From positions 28,368 to 92,367 of the forward strand of contig JAEYWX010000031.1 of assembly GCA_023428755.1 (NCBI GenBank): a stretch of DNA of 64,000 nt, given 5' to 3'. Shown here in pieces: positions 18,752-27,544 of the stretch. A program made the position numbers and the translations under genes. Numbering within the stretch: the stretch's first letter is position 1; every line of letters starts with the position of its first letter. A model generated the notes under the pieces. The model was not told the origin of the DNA. It made no database searches and worked only from the letters and a program-made list of their open reading frames with translations. The DNA comes from Bacteroidota bacterium. GTDB taxonomy: Bacteria > Bacteroidota > Bacteroidia > Chitinophagales > Chitinophagaceae.

Positions 18752-19816
18752 TTATCTCTTCTCATATTGTGCATCATAGTACTTCTGGTAATCACCACTT
18801 GTTACATGGTTGATCCATTCTTCATTACTCAAATACCAGTCTACTGTTTTTTCTAAGCCTTCTTCAAATTGCAGTGATGGACTCCAGCCTAATTCTTTGT
18901 TGAGTTTGGTTGCATCGATGGCATAACGCAGATCATGCCCTGCACGGTCTTTAACGTAAGTGATAAGCTTGGCACTTTCACCTTCTGCACGTCCAAGTTT
19001 TTTATCCATGATACCGCAGAGCAGATGAACGAGATCAATATTTTTCCATTCGTTAAATCCACCAACATTATAACTCTGTCCCTGTTTGCCGTTATGGAAA
19101 ATCGTATCAATGGCTCTTGCATGATCTTCTACAAACAACCAGTCACGCACATTTTCACCTTTACCATAAACAGGCAATGGCTTGTTATTTTTGATATTGT
19201 TGATCATTAACGGAATCAGCTTCTCAGGAAAATGATGAGAGCCATAGTTATTGCTGCAGTTACTCATTACTACAGGCAGTCCATAGGTATCATGATATGC
19301 CATTACAAAATGATCGGATGCAGCTTTTGATGCAGAATACGGTGAATGCGGATCGTACGGTGTTTCTTCAGTAAAGAATCCTGTTTCACCTAATGAACCA
19401 TACACTTCATCAGTTGATACATGATAAAACAATTTGCCATCATAATTACCATTCCAATGCTTGCGGCAGGCATTCAGCAGAATAGCCGTACCGAGCACGT
19501 TTGTTTTAACAAATGCCAATGGATCAAGAATGCTACGATCAACATGACTTTCCGCTGCAAGGTGAATCACCGCATCAAAATAATATTGATTGAATAATTC
19601 TTCTACTCTTGCTTCATCAGTTATATCAACACGTTCAAAAGCATAATTTGGTTTATCCTGTATATCCTTTAGGTTCTCCAAATTTCCTGCGTATGTCAAT
19701 GCATCACCATTTACAATTTTGTAATTAGCGTATTTGTTTACAAACAAACGCACTACATGGCTACCAATAAATCCGGCACCGCCTGTCACTAAAATTGTTT
19801 TATCAAACTTGCTCAT
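18752..19816 (-). CDS. rfbB: dTDP-glucose 4,6-dehydratase
   Basis: A 354-residue NAD-dependent extended SDR (RmlB) converting dTDP-glucose to dTDP-4-keto-6-deoxyglucose. Motifs: GGAGFIGSHVV, HLAAESHVDRSI, the active-site triplet region STDEVYGSLG, catalytic YSASKAASD and SNNYGSHHFPEKLIP. Its ATG shares one base with the stop of the preceding dehydrogenase gene. The thymidylyltransferase (rfbA) that should supply its substrate is not in this window. Confidence 0.95.
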   Translation of the reverse strand: MSKFDKTILVTGGAGFIGSHVVRLFVNKYANYKIVNGDALTYAGNLENLKDIQDKPNYAFERVDITDEARVEELFNQYYFDAVIHLAAESHVDRSILDPLAFVKTNVLGTAILLNACRKHWNGNYDGKLFYHVSTDEVYGSLGETGFFTEETPYDPHSPYSASKAASDHFVMAYHDTYGLPVVMSNCSNNYGSHHFPEKLIPLMINNIKNNKPLPVYGKGENVRDWLFVEDHARAIDTIFHNGKQGQSYNVGGFNEWKNIDLVHLLCGIMDKKLGRAEGESAKLITYVKDRAGHDLRYAIDATKLNKELGWSPSLQFEEGLEKTVDWYLSNEEWINHVTSGDYQKYYDAQYEKR

Positions 19817-21105
19817 TACAAACTCCAGTATTTGAGTGTTGAAATTTTATTACGATAAATGCCTTTGAGATCAGCAAACAAGGCTTTCTCATTGGCAATG
19901 GAAGAAAGATATTCCTCCGAAAAATCTTTATAGGGATTATGCGCTACTGCCAACACAATTGCATCATATCCTTTACCAATTTCAGCAGCAAGTGTTAGGC
20001 CATACTCATGTTGCACTTCTGCCGCATCAGCATGCGGATCAACAAAGTCAACTGCAACATGATACTCCAGCAATTCCCTCACCATATCCGCCACTTTTGA
20101 ATTGCGGATGTCTGCTACATTCTCTTTAAACGTTGCGCCCAACACCAACACTTTTGCAGTAGCAGGATTTGGAGCATGCTTGATAATATGCTGAATAATT
20201 TTCTTGGCTACGTAGCGTGGCATTTCATCATTTACAAAACGGCCACTGGCAATTACTTTTGAATTATAACCCAGCTGCTGTGCCTTATACGTTAAATAGT
20301 AAGGATCAACGCCAATGCAATGTCCTCCCACCAGGCCCGGTGTGTATTTATGAAAGTTCCATTTTGTCCCGGCAGCTTCTACGACATCAAACGTGTTGAT
20401 ACCGATGCGATCGAAGATGATCGACAGTTCATTCATCAGCGAAATATTCAGATCTCGCTGTGCATTTTCAATGATCTTTCCTGCTTCAGCTACTTTAATA
20501 TTTGGTGCACGGTGTACGCCAACTTTTACCACGCTTTCATAAACCGCAGCAATTTCCTGTAACGATTCATCATCACAACCGGAAACGATCTTAATGGTAT
20601 TACTTAATGTATGATGCTTATCTCCCGGATTAATCCGTTCGGGTGAATAGCCAATTTTGAAATCAACTTTTCCTTTTAAGCCGGAAAACTGTTCCAGTAT
20701 CGGCATACAATCTTCTTCTGTACAACCCGGATAGGTTGTGCTTTCATAAATTACATAATCTCCTTTCTTCAATACCTTGCCCACAGTTTCACTTGCTTTT
20801 TCCAACGGTGTTAAATCAGGAACTTTATGATCATCAACCGGTGTAGGAACGGTTACAATAAAAAATGAGGCTTCTTTTAACAGGTTAATATCGTCAGTAA
20901 ACACGATGTCCCTTCCTGAAAACATTTCCGCATCCACTTCCTTGCTGGGATCTTCATTTCGCTGCATCATTGCAATGCGTTTGCTGTTAATGTCGAAACC
21001 GATCACCTGCATGTGGGCAGCCAATTCCAGCGCCAATGGTAATCCTACATAACCCAATCCAACAACTGCTGCTTTTTTTTCTTTCTTGATTAATGATTGA
21101 AACAT
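19816..21105 (-). CDS. Nucleotide-sugar dehydrogenase, UDP-N-acetylhexosamine type (WbpA/TviB-like)
   Basis: A 429-residue member of the UDP-glucose/GDP-mannose dehydrogenase family. Motifs: Rossmann GLGYVGLPLA, TVPTPVDDHKVPDL, YESTTYPGCTEE, and the catalytic-Cys motif GLVGGHCIGVDPYYL, which matches the UDP-GlcNAc/UDP-GalNAc 6-dehydrogenase branch (WbpA, TviB, WecC) rather than Ugd. It likely makes a UDP-HexNAc uronic acid for polysaccharide. The start is set at ATG 21105 (MFQSLIKKEKKAAVVG). The longer open frame to 21210 overlaps the UXS gene and is translated from repeat DNA. Confidence 0.85.
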   Translation of the reverse strand: MFQSLIKKEKKAAVVGLGYVGLPLALELAAHMQVIGFDINSKRIAMMQRNEDPSKEVDAEMFSGRDIVFTDDINLLKEASFFIVTVPTPVDDHKVPDLTPLEKASETVGKVLKKGDYVIYESTTYPGCTEEDCMPILEQFSGLKGKVDFKIGYSPERINPGDKHHTLSNTIKIVSGCDDESLQEIAAVYESVVKVGVHRAPNIKVAEAGKIIENAQRDLNISLMNELSIIFDRIGINTFDVVEAAGTKWNFHKYTPGLVGGHCIGVDPYYLTYKAQQLGYNSKVIASGRFVNDEMPRYVAKKIIQHIIKHAPNPATAKVLVLGATFKENVADIRNSKVADMVRELLEYHVAVDFVDPHADAAEVQHEYGLTLAAEIGKGYDAIVLAVAHNPYKDFSEEYLSSIANEKALFADLKGIYRNKISTLKYWSL

Positions 21106-21142
21106 TTCTGATGTATGATTTCTGGTTAAGGATGTCTGAATC

Positions 21143-21172
21143 AAACTCATCACGCAATACTCACTACTCATC
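21143..21172. repeat. Short-word repeat at the UXS/dehydrogenase junction
   Basis: On the minus strand this reads as degenerate GAGTAGTGAGTATTGCGTGATGAG-type words of 6-8 bases, directly abutting the UXS stop codon and filling most of the spacer to the next gene. It is similar in style, but not in sequence, to the repeats at 18681, 25691, 51151 and 57886. Confidence 0.55.
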
Positions 21173-22154
21173 ATTTCATGCTCACAAACTCTTTTGGCTG
21201 CTTGCTCCACTCTTCTTTCGGCAAACTTTTAAAATACTCGTATGTAATTTTCAACCCTTCTGCTCTTGCAACTTTTGGTTCCCAACCAAGTATTTCTTTT
21301 GCTTTCGTGATATCGGGTTGACGTTGCTTCGGATCATCTACCGGCAATGGCTTGTACACGATCTTTTGTGAGGTACCGGTAAGCTTTATTACTTCTTCTG
21401 CAAACTCTTTTAATGTTATCTCTGCCGGATTGCCAATGTTAACAGGCATGTCATAGTCACTCATGAGCAAGCGATAAATACCCTCTACCAGATCATCTAC
21501 ATAACAAAAGCTTCTCGTCTGGCTGCCATCACCAAAAACCGTCAAATCTTCTCCACGTAACGCCTGACCAATAAATGCAGGCAGTGCACGGCCATCGTTG
21601 AGTCGCATACGAGGACCGTATGTATTAAAGATGCGGATGATTCTTGTCTCTACCCCGTGAAAGCGGTTATACGCCATGGTAATACTTTCCATGTAACGTT
21701 TTGCTTCATCATATACACCACGTGGGCCAACAGGATTCACATTACCCCAATACTCTTCTGTTTGCGGATGTACCAATGGGTCACCATATACTTCTGATGT
21801 GGAAGCAACAAGAATACGTGCACCTTTTGCTTTGGCTAAACCTAAACAATTGTGCGTACCATGTGCACCCACCTTCAATGTCTGGATGGGGATTTTTAGA
21901 TAATCGATCGGGCTTGCAGGCGATGCAAAATGTAAAATATAATCGAGCCTGCCCGGGATATGAATGAATTTAGTGATATCGTGGTGATAAAATTCAAACT
22001 GTTCCAGCTTAAAGAGATGCTCAATATTCCGAAGATCGCCTGTGATAAGGTTATCCATTGCTATAACAGAATACCCCTCCTTAATAAAGCGATCACAGAG
22101 ATGGGAGCCAAGAAAACCAGCAGCACCCGTTATTAAAATTCGTTTGCGATCCAT
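21171..22154 (-). CDS. UDP-glucuronate decarboxylase (UDP-xylose synthase)
   Basis: A 327-residue extended SDR that oxidatively decarboxylates UDP-glucuronate to UDP-xylose. Motifs: GAAGFLGSHLCDR, FASPASPIDYLKIPI (very characteristic of UXS), STSEVYGDPLVHPQ, catalytic YDEAKRYME, and RIFNTYGPRM. The substrate comes from the Ugd encoded just upstream (24 bases). The last codons run into a short-word repeat at 21143-21172, so the extreme C-terminus may have been altered by it (inference). Confidence 0.92.
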   Translation of the reverse strand: MDRKRILITGAAGFLGSHLCDRFIKEGYSVIAMDNLITGDLRNIEHLFKLEQFEFYHHDITKFIHIPGRLDYILHFASPASPIDYLKIPIQTLKVGAHGTHNCLGLAKAKGARILVASTSEVYGDPLVHPQTEEYWGNVNPVGPRGVYDEAKRYMESITMAYNRFHGVETRIIRIFNTYGPRMRLNDGRALPAFIGQALRGEDLTVFGDGSQTRSFCYVDDLVEGIYRLLMSDYDMPVNIGNPAEITLKEFAEEVIKLTGTSQKIVYKPLPVDDPKQRQPDITKAKEILGWEPKVARAEGLKITYEYFKSLPKEEWSKQPKEFVSMK

Positions 22155-22178
22155 TGCTTTGAATTTGTTATGTGATGA

Positions 22179-23489
22179 TTATTTTACTGTTTGTCGTCCA
22201 ACACTCTCGTAAAAGAAGCCGAGACGTTTCATTTGATCCCTGTCGTAAACATTCCGACCGTCAAAAATCACTTTCTTCTTTAACAGAGATGCAATTTTTT
22301 CAAATTCAGGTGTGCGGAATTCACTCCACTCCGTAGCAATAATCAAAGCATCGGCATTTTGCAAGGCTTCATATTGGCTATCTGCAAAATGTATCTTATC
22401 ACCGATGAGCTGTTTTACATTGTTCATTCCTTCCGGATCGTATGCGCTTACCGTAGCACCTGCAGTTGTTAAAGCTTCAATCATGTACAATGCAGGAGCT
22501 TCCCGAATATCATCCGTATTTGGCTTAAACGCCAAACCCCAAAGGGCAAAATGTTTGCCTTTCAAATCATGGTTAAAATAAGCCTTAATTTTAGGCATTA
22601 AAAACAATTTCTGCTCTTCATTTACCTTCATCACGGCATTCAATATCTCAAAATCATAGTTTACTTCGTTTGATGATTTTACCAAAGCCTGCACATCTTT
22701 TGGAAAACAACTTCCGCCATATCCAATTCCCGGGAATAAAAAGCGCTTCCCAATACGTTCATCACTTCCTACACCTTTTCGCACCATATCAACATCAGCT
22801 CCCAACAGCTCGCAGATTCTTGCGATTTCATTCATAAACGAAATCTTCACAGCAAGAAAGGAATTGGCAGCGTATTTGGTAAGCTCTGCGCTTTTCTCAT
22901 CCATAAATATTACAGGATTCCCACTTCGTACAAATGGAGCATACAACTCGGTCATTATTTTTTTAGCCTGTTCATCGCTCGTGCCCACAACAACACGATC
23001 GGGCTTCATGAAATCATCTACAGCTACACCTTCACGTAAAAATTCGGGATTACTTACTACAGCAAAATCTCCTTTGTAATTTTTTGCGATGGCTTCTCTA
23101 ACTTTATCTGCAGTACCAACCGGCACGGTACTTTTATCAACTATCACTTTGTAGCCGGTTAAAATTTTTCCAAGATCATCAGCTACTCCGAGAATATATT
23201 TCAGATCAGCACTGCCATCTTCACCGGGTGGGGTTGGCAACGCTAAAAATATAATGACCGCATCTTTAATACCTTCTGCCAGTTCAGTAGTAAACTGAAG
23301 GCGGCCCTCTTTCAGGTTGCGAAGAAATATTTTCTCAAGACCGGGTTCATAGATCGTAATTTGACCGTTTGATAATTTATTGATTTTGTTTTTGTCAATA
23401 TCAATACAGGTTACCTGATTACCGGTTTCTGCAAAACAGGTTCCTGTTACAAGGCCGACATAACCTGTTCCTACTACTGCGATTTTCAT
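22179..23489 (-). CDS. ugd: UDP-glucose 6-dehydrogenase
   Basis: A 436-residue NAD-dependent enzyme oxidising UDP-glucose to UDP-glucuronate. Motifs: N-terminal VVGTGYVGLVTGTCFAE, KSTVPVGTADKV, SNPEFLREGVAVDDF, the catalytic-Cys motif GIGYGGSCFPKDVQAL and the C-terminal GLAFKPNTDDIREAPA. The length is normal. It supplies UDP-xylose synthase in the same operon. There are two dehydrogenases here: this one for UDP-glucose and the one at 19816 for an N-acetylhexosamine. Confidence 0.94.
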   Translation of the reverse strand: MKIAVVGTGYVGLVTGTCFAETGNQVTCIDIDKNKINKLSNGQITIYEPGLEKIFLRNLKEGRLQFTTELAEGIKDAVIIFLALPTPPGEDGSADLKYILGVADDLGKILTGYKVIVDKSTVPVGTADKVREAIAKNYKGDFAVVSNPEFLREGVAVDDFMKPDRVVVGTSDEQAKKIMTELYAPFVRSGNPVIFMDEKSAELTKYAANSFLAVKISFMNEIARICELLGADVDMVRKGVGSDERIGKRFLFPGIGYGGSCFPKDVQALVKSSNEVNYDFEILNAVMKVNEEQKLFLMPKIKAYFNHDLKGKHFALWGLAFKPNTDDIREAPALYMIEALTTAGATVSAYDPEGMNNVKQLIGDKIHFADSQYEALQNADALIIATEWSEFRTPEFEKIASLLKKKVIFDGRNVYDRDQMKRLGFFYESVGRQTVK

Positions 23490-23560
23490 CTGTTACGTTT
23501 AAGTTTTAGTTTGAGTTAAAGATGTTTTCTGACTATTGATTAACCTTTCGGCAATACAAA

Positions 23561-24709
23561 TTATTGTTTTTGTAAATACTCCAGGACGCTGGTAGTTATG
23601 AGTTCTAACTGCTCTTCTTCGAGTTCAGTATGCATCGGTAACGAAATTACCCGATCGGTTAACCAATCAGTGATTGGCAAATTGTAATCAGCACCACCGA
23701 AAGAAGCAAACATTTGCTGACGATGCGCCGGTACCGGGTAGTAGATCATTGATGGAATTTTTTGCTCAGCTAAATAAGCATTCAATCCATTTCGCACTTC
23801 CGCTACATTCTCAAAACCATCCAGTGTTAATGTATATTGATGAAACACGTGATTGCTGTAAGGCGCACGATAAGGAGTTGTAATATGTTTATGACCTGCA
23901 AATGCAGCATCATAATAATCTGCAGCTTTGCGGCGTGCAGCAATATATTCATCGAGTTTTTTCAGTTTGATCTTCAGTACAGCAGCTTGTACTGTATCAA
24001 GTCGGGAGTTACATCCTACCACTTCGTGATAGTAACGCACTTTCTGTCCGTGGTTTGCTACCATCTTCAATTGCTCTGCCAATGCTTCATCATTGGTAAA
24101 CATGGCACCACCATCGCCATAACAACCAAGGTTCTTTGATGGGAAAAAAGAAGTGCAACCAATCGTACCGATAGATCCTGTTTTCTTAACCGTACCATCA
24201 GGGAACGTATAATCAGCACCAATTGCCTGTGCATTATCTTCAATTACGTACAGATTATGCTCTGCAGCAATCTTCATGATCTCATCCATGTTGGCTGCAT
24301 GTCCATACAAATGCACCGGCACAATGGCTTTTGTTTTGGGGGTAATTGCTTTGCGGATTGCTTCCGGATCTATGCAAAATGTTTTCAGATCAACTTCTAC
24401 AAACACCGGCTTCAAACGGAGCAATGCCACTACTTCAACAGTTGCGATGTACGTGAACGAAGCAGTAATTACTTCATCGCCGGGCTGCAGGTTCAACGCC
24501 ATCATGGCAATCTGCAACGCATCGGTTCCGTTCGCACAAGGGATAGTATATTTTACACCGAGATACTGGCTCAGGTCGGCCGCCAGATCCTGCACAGGTT
24601 TGCCATTAATAAAAGCTGAGCTATCGAGAACATCCAGAACCGCAGCATCTACTTCCTGCTTAATTGCAAGGTATTGCTGCTTTAGGTCAACCATTTGTAT
24701 AGGTCGCAT
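23561..24709 (-). CDS. DegT/DnrJ/EryC1/StrS-family sugar aminotransferase
   Basis: A 382-residue PLP-dependent enzyme that aminates a keto-sugar nucleotide. Motifs: CANGTDALQIAMMAL (PLP phosphate site), ASFTYIATVE, VHLYGHAANMDEI, IEDNAQAIGA with the PLP-ring Asp, and TSFFPSKNLGCYGDGG with the Schiff-base Lys. It resembles the WbpE/WlbC group that aminates 3-keto UDP-HexNAcA, which would fit with the UDP-HexNAc dehydrogenase downstream (inference). It is the first gene of the operon. A degenerate -7 box (TACTTTCG on the minus strand) lies at about 24733-24740. Confidence 0.85.
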   Translation of the reverse strand: MRPIQMVDLKQQYLAIKQEVDAAVLDVLDSSAFINGKPVQDLAADLSQYLGVKYTIPCANGTDALQIAMMALNLQPGDEVITASFTYIATVEVVALLRLKPVFVEVDLKTFCIDPEAIRKAITPKTKAIVPVHLYGHAANMDEIMKIAAEHNLYVIEDNAQAIGADYTFPDGTVKKTGSIGTIGCTSFFPSKNLGCYGDGGAMFTNDEALAEQLKMVANHGQKVRYYHEVVGCNSRLDTVQAAVLKIKLKKLDEYIAARRKAADYYDAAFAGHKHITTPYRAPYSNHVFHQYTLTLDGFENVAEVRNGLNAYLAEQKIPSMIYYPVPAHRQQMFASFGGADYNLPITDWLTDRVISLPMHTELEEEQLELITTSVLEYLQKQ

Positions 24710-24813
24710 AAATAAGCTTGTTTAAACGGTGGCGAAAGTACGTGAAAAATGCCGTTTTGCGGCTTACAAACCAATGCAATACGTTAAGTTTTTACCATCC
24801 ATTCCTTTCCGCT

Positions 24814-24821
24814 TAGATTTG
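24814..24821 (+). promoter_or_regulatory. -7 box directly before waaA
   Basis: TAGATTTG ends six bases before ATG 24828. It fixes the start and suggests a leaderless or nearly leaderless transcript. Confidence 0.55.
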
Positions 24822-24827
24822 TGGCGC

Positions 24828-26075
24828 ATGATCTTCTTTTACAACATATTTCGGTTTGCTTACAAAACAGCTGTCAACTTAGCTTCCAATTGGAATGGCA
24901 AAGCAAAAAAATGGGTTGACGGGCGCAAAAACTGGCAACAGCAGTTAACAGCCAACTGGAAAGTTGAAACGGGCAAGCCGGTGGTTTGGATGCATTGCGC
25001 ATCACTTGGTGAGTTTGAACAAGGAAGACCGCTTCTGGAAGAAATCAAATCCCAATACTCCAATTCCAAAATCCTTTTAACCTTCTTCTCCCCTTCTGGT
25101 TATGAAATAAGGAAAAATTACGACGGTGCCGATTATGTGATGTATCTGCCCATGGATGGAGTCACCAATGCAAAAGAGTTTGTTGACCTGGTACAACCGC
25201 AGCTCGCCATTTTTGTGAAGTATGAATTTTGGCACTACTACTTAACCGAACTGAAGAACAGAAACATCGAAACAATTCTGGTATCGGGCATCTTCCGTCC
25301 ATCGCAACCATTTTTTAAATGGTGGGGAGGATTTAACCGAAACATGCTGCAAAACTTCTCTCACCTGTTCGTACAAAATGCAGCGTCGAAACAATTATTG
25401 GATGGAATTGGATTGAGCGGCAAAACAACCATTACAGGCGATACCCGTTTTGATCGTGTGATCACTGCTGCTGAACAATGGAAACCTGTTGAACTGGTTG
25501 ATGCATTTTGCGGGACCGATCCTGTACTGGTAGCAGGAAGCACCTGGGCCGAAGATGAAACGATCCTTGCAGAATGGGTGAAGACAAATGAAAAGTACAA
25601 ACTCATAATTGCCCCGCATGAGATCAAACAAGAAAATATTGCCCGGCTACAAACTCTATTTCCAAATTCGGTTACATTCTCGAAGCTATCAACTCATAAC
25701 CCTCAACCCATAACGCATAACTGCCTAATCATCGATAACATCGGCTTCCTCTCCCGCCTCTATAAATACGCAACAGTTTGCTATGTTGGTGGTGGATTTA
25801 ACAAGAGTGGTCATCACAATATTTTAGAAGCGGCGGTTTATGGCAAACCAGTCATTACCGGACCTAATTATGAAAAATTCAAGGAAAGTGTGGATCTGAA
25901 AAAGCTGCAAGGAAGTTTCACCATCAGTAATGCAACAGAGCTAAATACGGTACTGCAACAAATGAACATTGCAGCAGCAGGAACCATTGCTGAAAACTAT
26001 GTAATGGAAAATGCAGGCGCTACTTCAACTATTATGAAATGGATTCAGGAGAAACGTCTTTTCACCAACGCATAA
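24828..26075 (+). CDS. waaA: 3-deoxy-D-manno-octulosonic acid (Kdo) transferase
   Basis: A 415-residue GT30 glycosyltransferase that adds Kdo to lipid A precursor at the inner membrane. Features: an N-terminal membrane anchor (FFYNIFRFAYKTAVNLA), WMHCASLGEFEQGRPL with the catalytic Glu, VKYEFWHYYL, GDTRFDRV, and CYVGGGFNKSGHHNILEAAVYGKPVI for the nucleotide sugar. The start is ATG 24828, next to a promoter box, giving the usual length; an in-frame ATG at 24729 would add 33 residues. Residues about 288-299 (THNPQPITHN) are encoded by short-word repeat DNA inserted in a variable loop before LIIDNIGFLSRLY. The 3' end overlaps the convergent hypothetical gene by 31 bases. Confidence 0.93.
   Translation: MIFFYNIFRFAYKTAVNLASNWNGKAKKWVDGRKNWQQQLTANWKVETGKPVVWMHCASLGEFEQGRPLLEEIKSQYSNSKILLTFFSPSGYEIRKNYDGADYVMYLPMDGVTNAKEFVDLVQPQLAIFVKYEFWHYYLTELKNRNIETILVSGIFRPSQPFFKWWGGFNRNMLQNFSHLFVQNAASKQLLDGIGLSGKTTITGDTRFDRVITAAEQWKPVELVDAFCGTDPVLVAGSTWAEDETILAEWVKTNEKYKLIIAPHEIKQENIARLQTLFPNSVTFSKLSTHNPQPITHNCLIIDNIGFLSRLYKYATVCYVGGGFNKSGHHNILEAAVYGKPVITGPNYEKFKESVDLKKLQGSFTISNATELNTVLQQMNIAAAGTIAENYVMENAGATSTIMKWIQEKRLFTNA
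25691..25723. repeat. Short-word repeat within waaA
   Basis: CTCATAACCCTCAACCCATA and ACGCATAACTGCC form a run of degenerate CCATAAC-like words (7-8 bases), in frame and without stops, inside the waaA coding region. Confidence 0.55.
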
Positions 26076-26860
26076 AATTCCTGCGTTGCAGGGCGGTCAT
26101 TATCCCAACCTAATTTAATTTTCAATTCACGTTCCATCCAGTATTGTGCTTCGGGGTAAATCGAAAAATTATTAATGGTTTTAATACTGCGTTCATACAT
26201 CGCTTCGTCGCCACGGAACAGTTCGTTGATAAACACAAATCGATCGTTGATACCAATTGCCTTTTTTAAATCCTTAATGGCATTTGATTCAGAAAGCTTA
26301 TGTGCCAGCTCAGTTGTTTTTTCACCCAGTTGTTCATTCAATGAAAGCTGTGTTGCTGTTGAAGCCTCATTTACTTCTTTTGAAGGCATTGGCTTTTCCG
26401 GCGGCTCTTTATAATTTGGCTGATGGATAAGCGTTGGTATTTCCGGTTCTTCTTCAAATAACAACACCGGTTTGTGTTGCTGTTGTTGCTGAAGCTGTAC
26501 TTTCTTGGCAAACTCGGCCTTCCGGCGAATTTCTTCGAGTTCAGCTTCCAGTTCTTCTTCGTTCACCTGAAGCACTTCCACAATTTTCTCTACCGGCTTT
26601 TCTTCTGTTTTAATAACTGCAGGTGGTACAAGTTTGGTTACAGCAGGAACTGTTTGTATGCTAACATCAGCAGGTGGCATTACTCTTGCTGCCGGCATTA
26701 CTACCGCTACACTTTTTGTACCCAGCGTTTCCTGTTTTTGTTGAGATGACTGTTCAAGTTCGGCACGCAGCATATTGGTGAGCACCAGCATGTGTGCTGC
26801 ATCAGCATTGCGTTGTAAAGCCTGTTGTAATTGTTCAATAAGAGAAGCAATCCGTTCCAT
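26045..26860 (-). CDS. Conserved hypothetical protein with coiled-coil/Gln-rich middle
   Basis: A 271-residue protein without signal peptide. Residues 1-45 are helical. Residues 50-100 are Pro/Val-rich linker; 98-128 are a charged coiled coil (EEELEAELEEIRRKAEFAKK) followed by a run of five Gln. The C-terminal ~90 residues (from AIKDLKKAIGINDRFVFINE) are a compact block I recognise as recurring in Bacteroidota hypothetical proteins, with no assigned function. It is divergent from tdk and convergent with waaA. A cytoplasmic structural or scaffold role is possible, but nothing visible proves it. Confidence 0.65.
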   Translation of the reverse strand: MERIASLIEQLQQALQRNADAAHMLVLTNMLRAELEQSSQQKQETLGTKSVAVVMPAARVMPPADVSIQTVPAVTKLVPPAVIKTEEKPVEKIVEVLQVNEEELEAELEEIRRKAEFAKKVQLQQQQQHKPVLLFEEEPEIPTLIHQPNYKEPPEKPMPSKEVNEASTATQLSLNEQLGEKTTELAHKLSESNAIKDLKKAIGINDRFVFINELFRGDEAMYERSIKTINNFSIYPEAQYWMERELKIKLGWDNDRPATQEFYALVKRRFS

Positions 26861-26870
26861 GAATAGTGCT

Positions 26871-26878
26871 TACTTTTG
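26871..26878 (+). promoter_or_regulatory. -7 box for tdk
   Basis: TACTTTTG, 56 bases upstream of the tdk ATG in the divergent spacer. It makes the upstream in-frame ATG at 26775, which lies before this box, unlikely to be used. Confidence 0.5.
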
Positions 26879-26933
26879 GCGGTATTGGAAAATTGCCGTT
26901 AAGTTACAAACTGTTTGGCATAAAATATTGATA

Positions 26934-27503
26934 ATGTTTATTGAACCGAATATAAAAGGCGACCGGAGGGGTTGGATTGAAGTGATCTGTGGCTCCATGT
27001 TCAGTGGAAAAACAGAAGAGCTCATTCGCCGTTTAAAACGTGCCCGTATTGCAAATTTACGAACAGAGATTTTTAAACCGGCTGTGGATGTACGTTATGA
27101 TGATGTGAAAATTGTTTCGCATGATGAGAATGCAATACAATCAACCCCCATCGATAATTCACAAAAAATTTTATTGCTGTCGCAGGATGTAGAAGTGATC
27201 GGTATTGATGAAGCACAGTTTTTTGATGTAGAGATCACCAACGTATGTGAACAACTGGCCTTGCGTGGAGCCCGTGTAATTGTTGCCGGTCTTGATATGG
27301 ATTACAAAGCACAACCGTTTGGACAAATGCCCAACCTACTTGCCGTAGCCGACTATATTACAAAGCTGCATGCTATTTGTGTGGTGTGTGGTAATATTGC
27401 AAATTATTCGTACCGTACTTCTTCCGAAGGCGGACAGGTGGTCTTGGGCGAAAAAGATAAATACGAACCACGTTGCAGGCATTGTTATCATTTGAAACCA
27501 TAA
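26934..27503 (+). CDS. tdk: Thymidine kinase
   Basis: A 189-residue type II (TK1-like) thymidine kinase, which phosphorylates thymidine in the nucleotide salvage pathway. Motifs: Walker A CGSMFSGKTEELIRR, metal/base motif VIGIDEAQFFD, the lasso-loop region around NYSYRTS, and zinc-binding CVVCGN and CRHC at the C-terminus. The start is ATG 26934 (MFIEPNIKGDRRGWIEV), which gives the normal length. The open frame continues upstream to 26775, but that part is antisense to the neighbouring gene. Confidence 0.93.
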   Translation: MFIEPNIKGDRRGWIEVICGSMFSGKTEELIRRLKRARIANLRTEIFKPAVDVRYDDVKIVSHDENAIQSTPIDNSQKILLLSQDVEVIGIDEAQFFDVEITNVCEQLALRGARVIVAGLDMDYKAQPFGQMPNLLAVADYITKLHAICVVCGNIANYSYRTSSEGGQVVLGEKDKYEPRCRHCYHLKP

Positions 27504-27544
27504 CTTACTACCTTCTAACAAAAACAAACGCATCCACAAACACT

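Noticed and set aside
21106..21210. N-terminal extension of the nucleotide-sugar dehydrogenase (35 residues)
   Set aside because: It overlaps the UXS coding end and a repeat; the Rossmann motif starts soon after Met at 21105.
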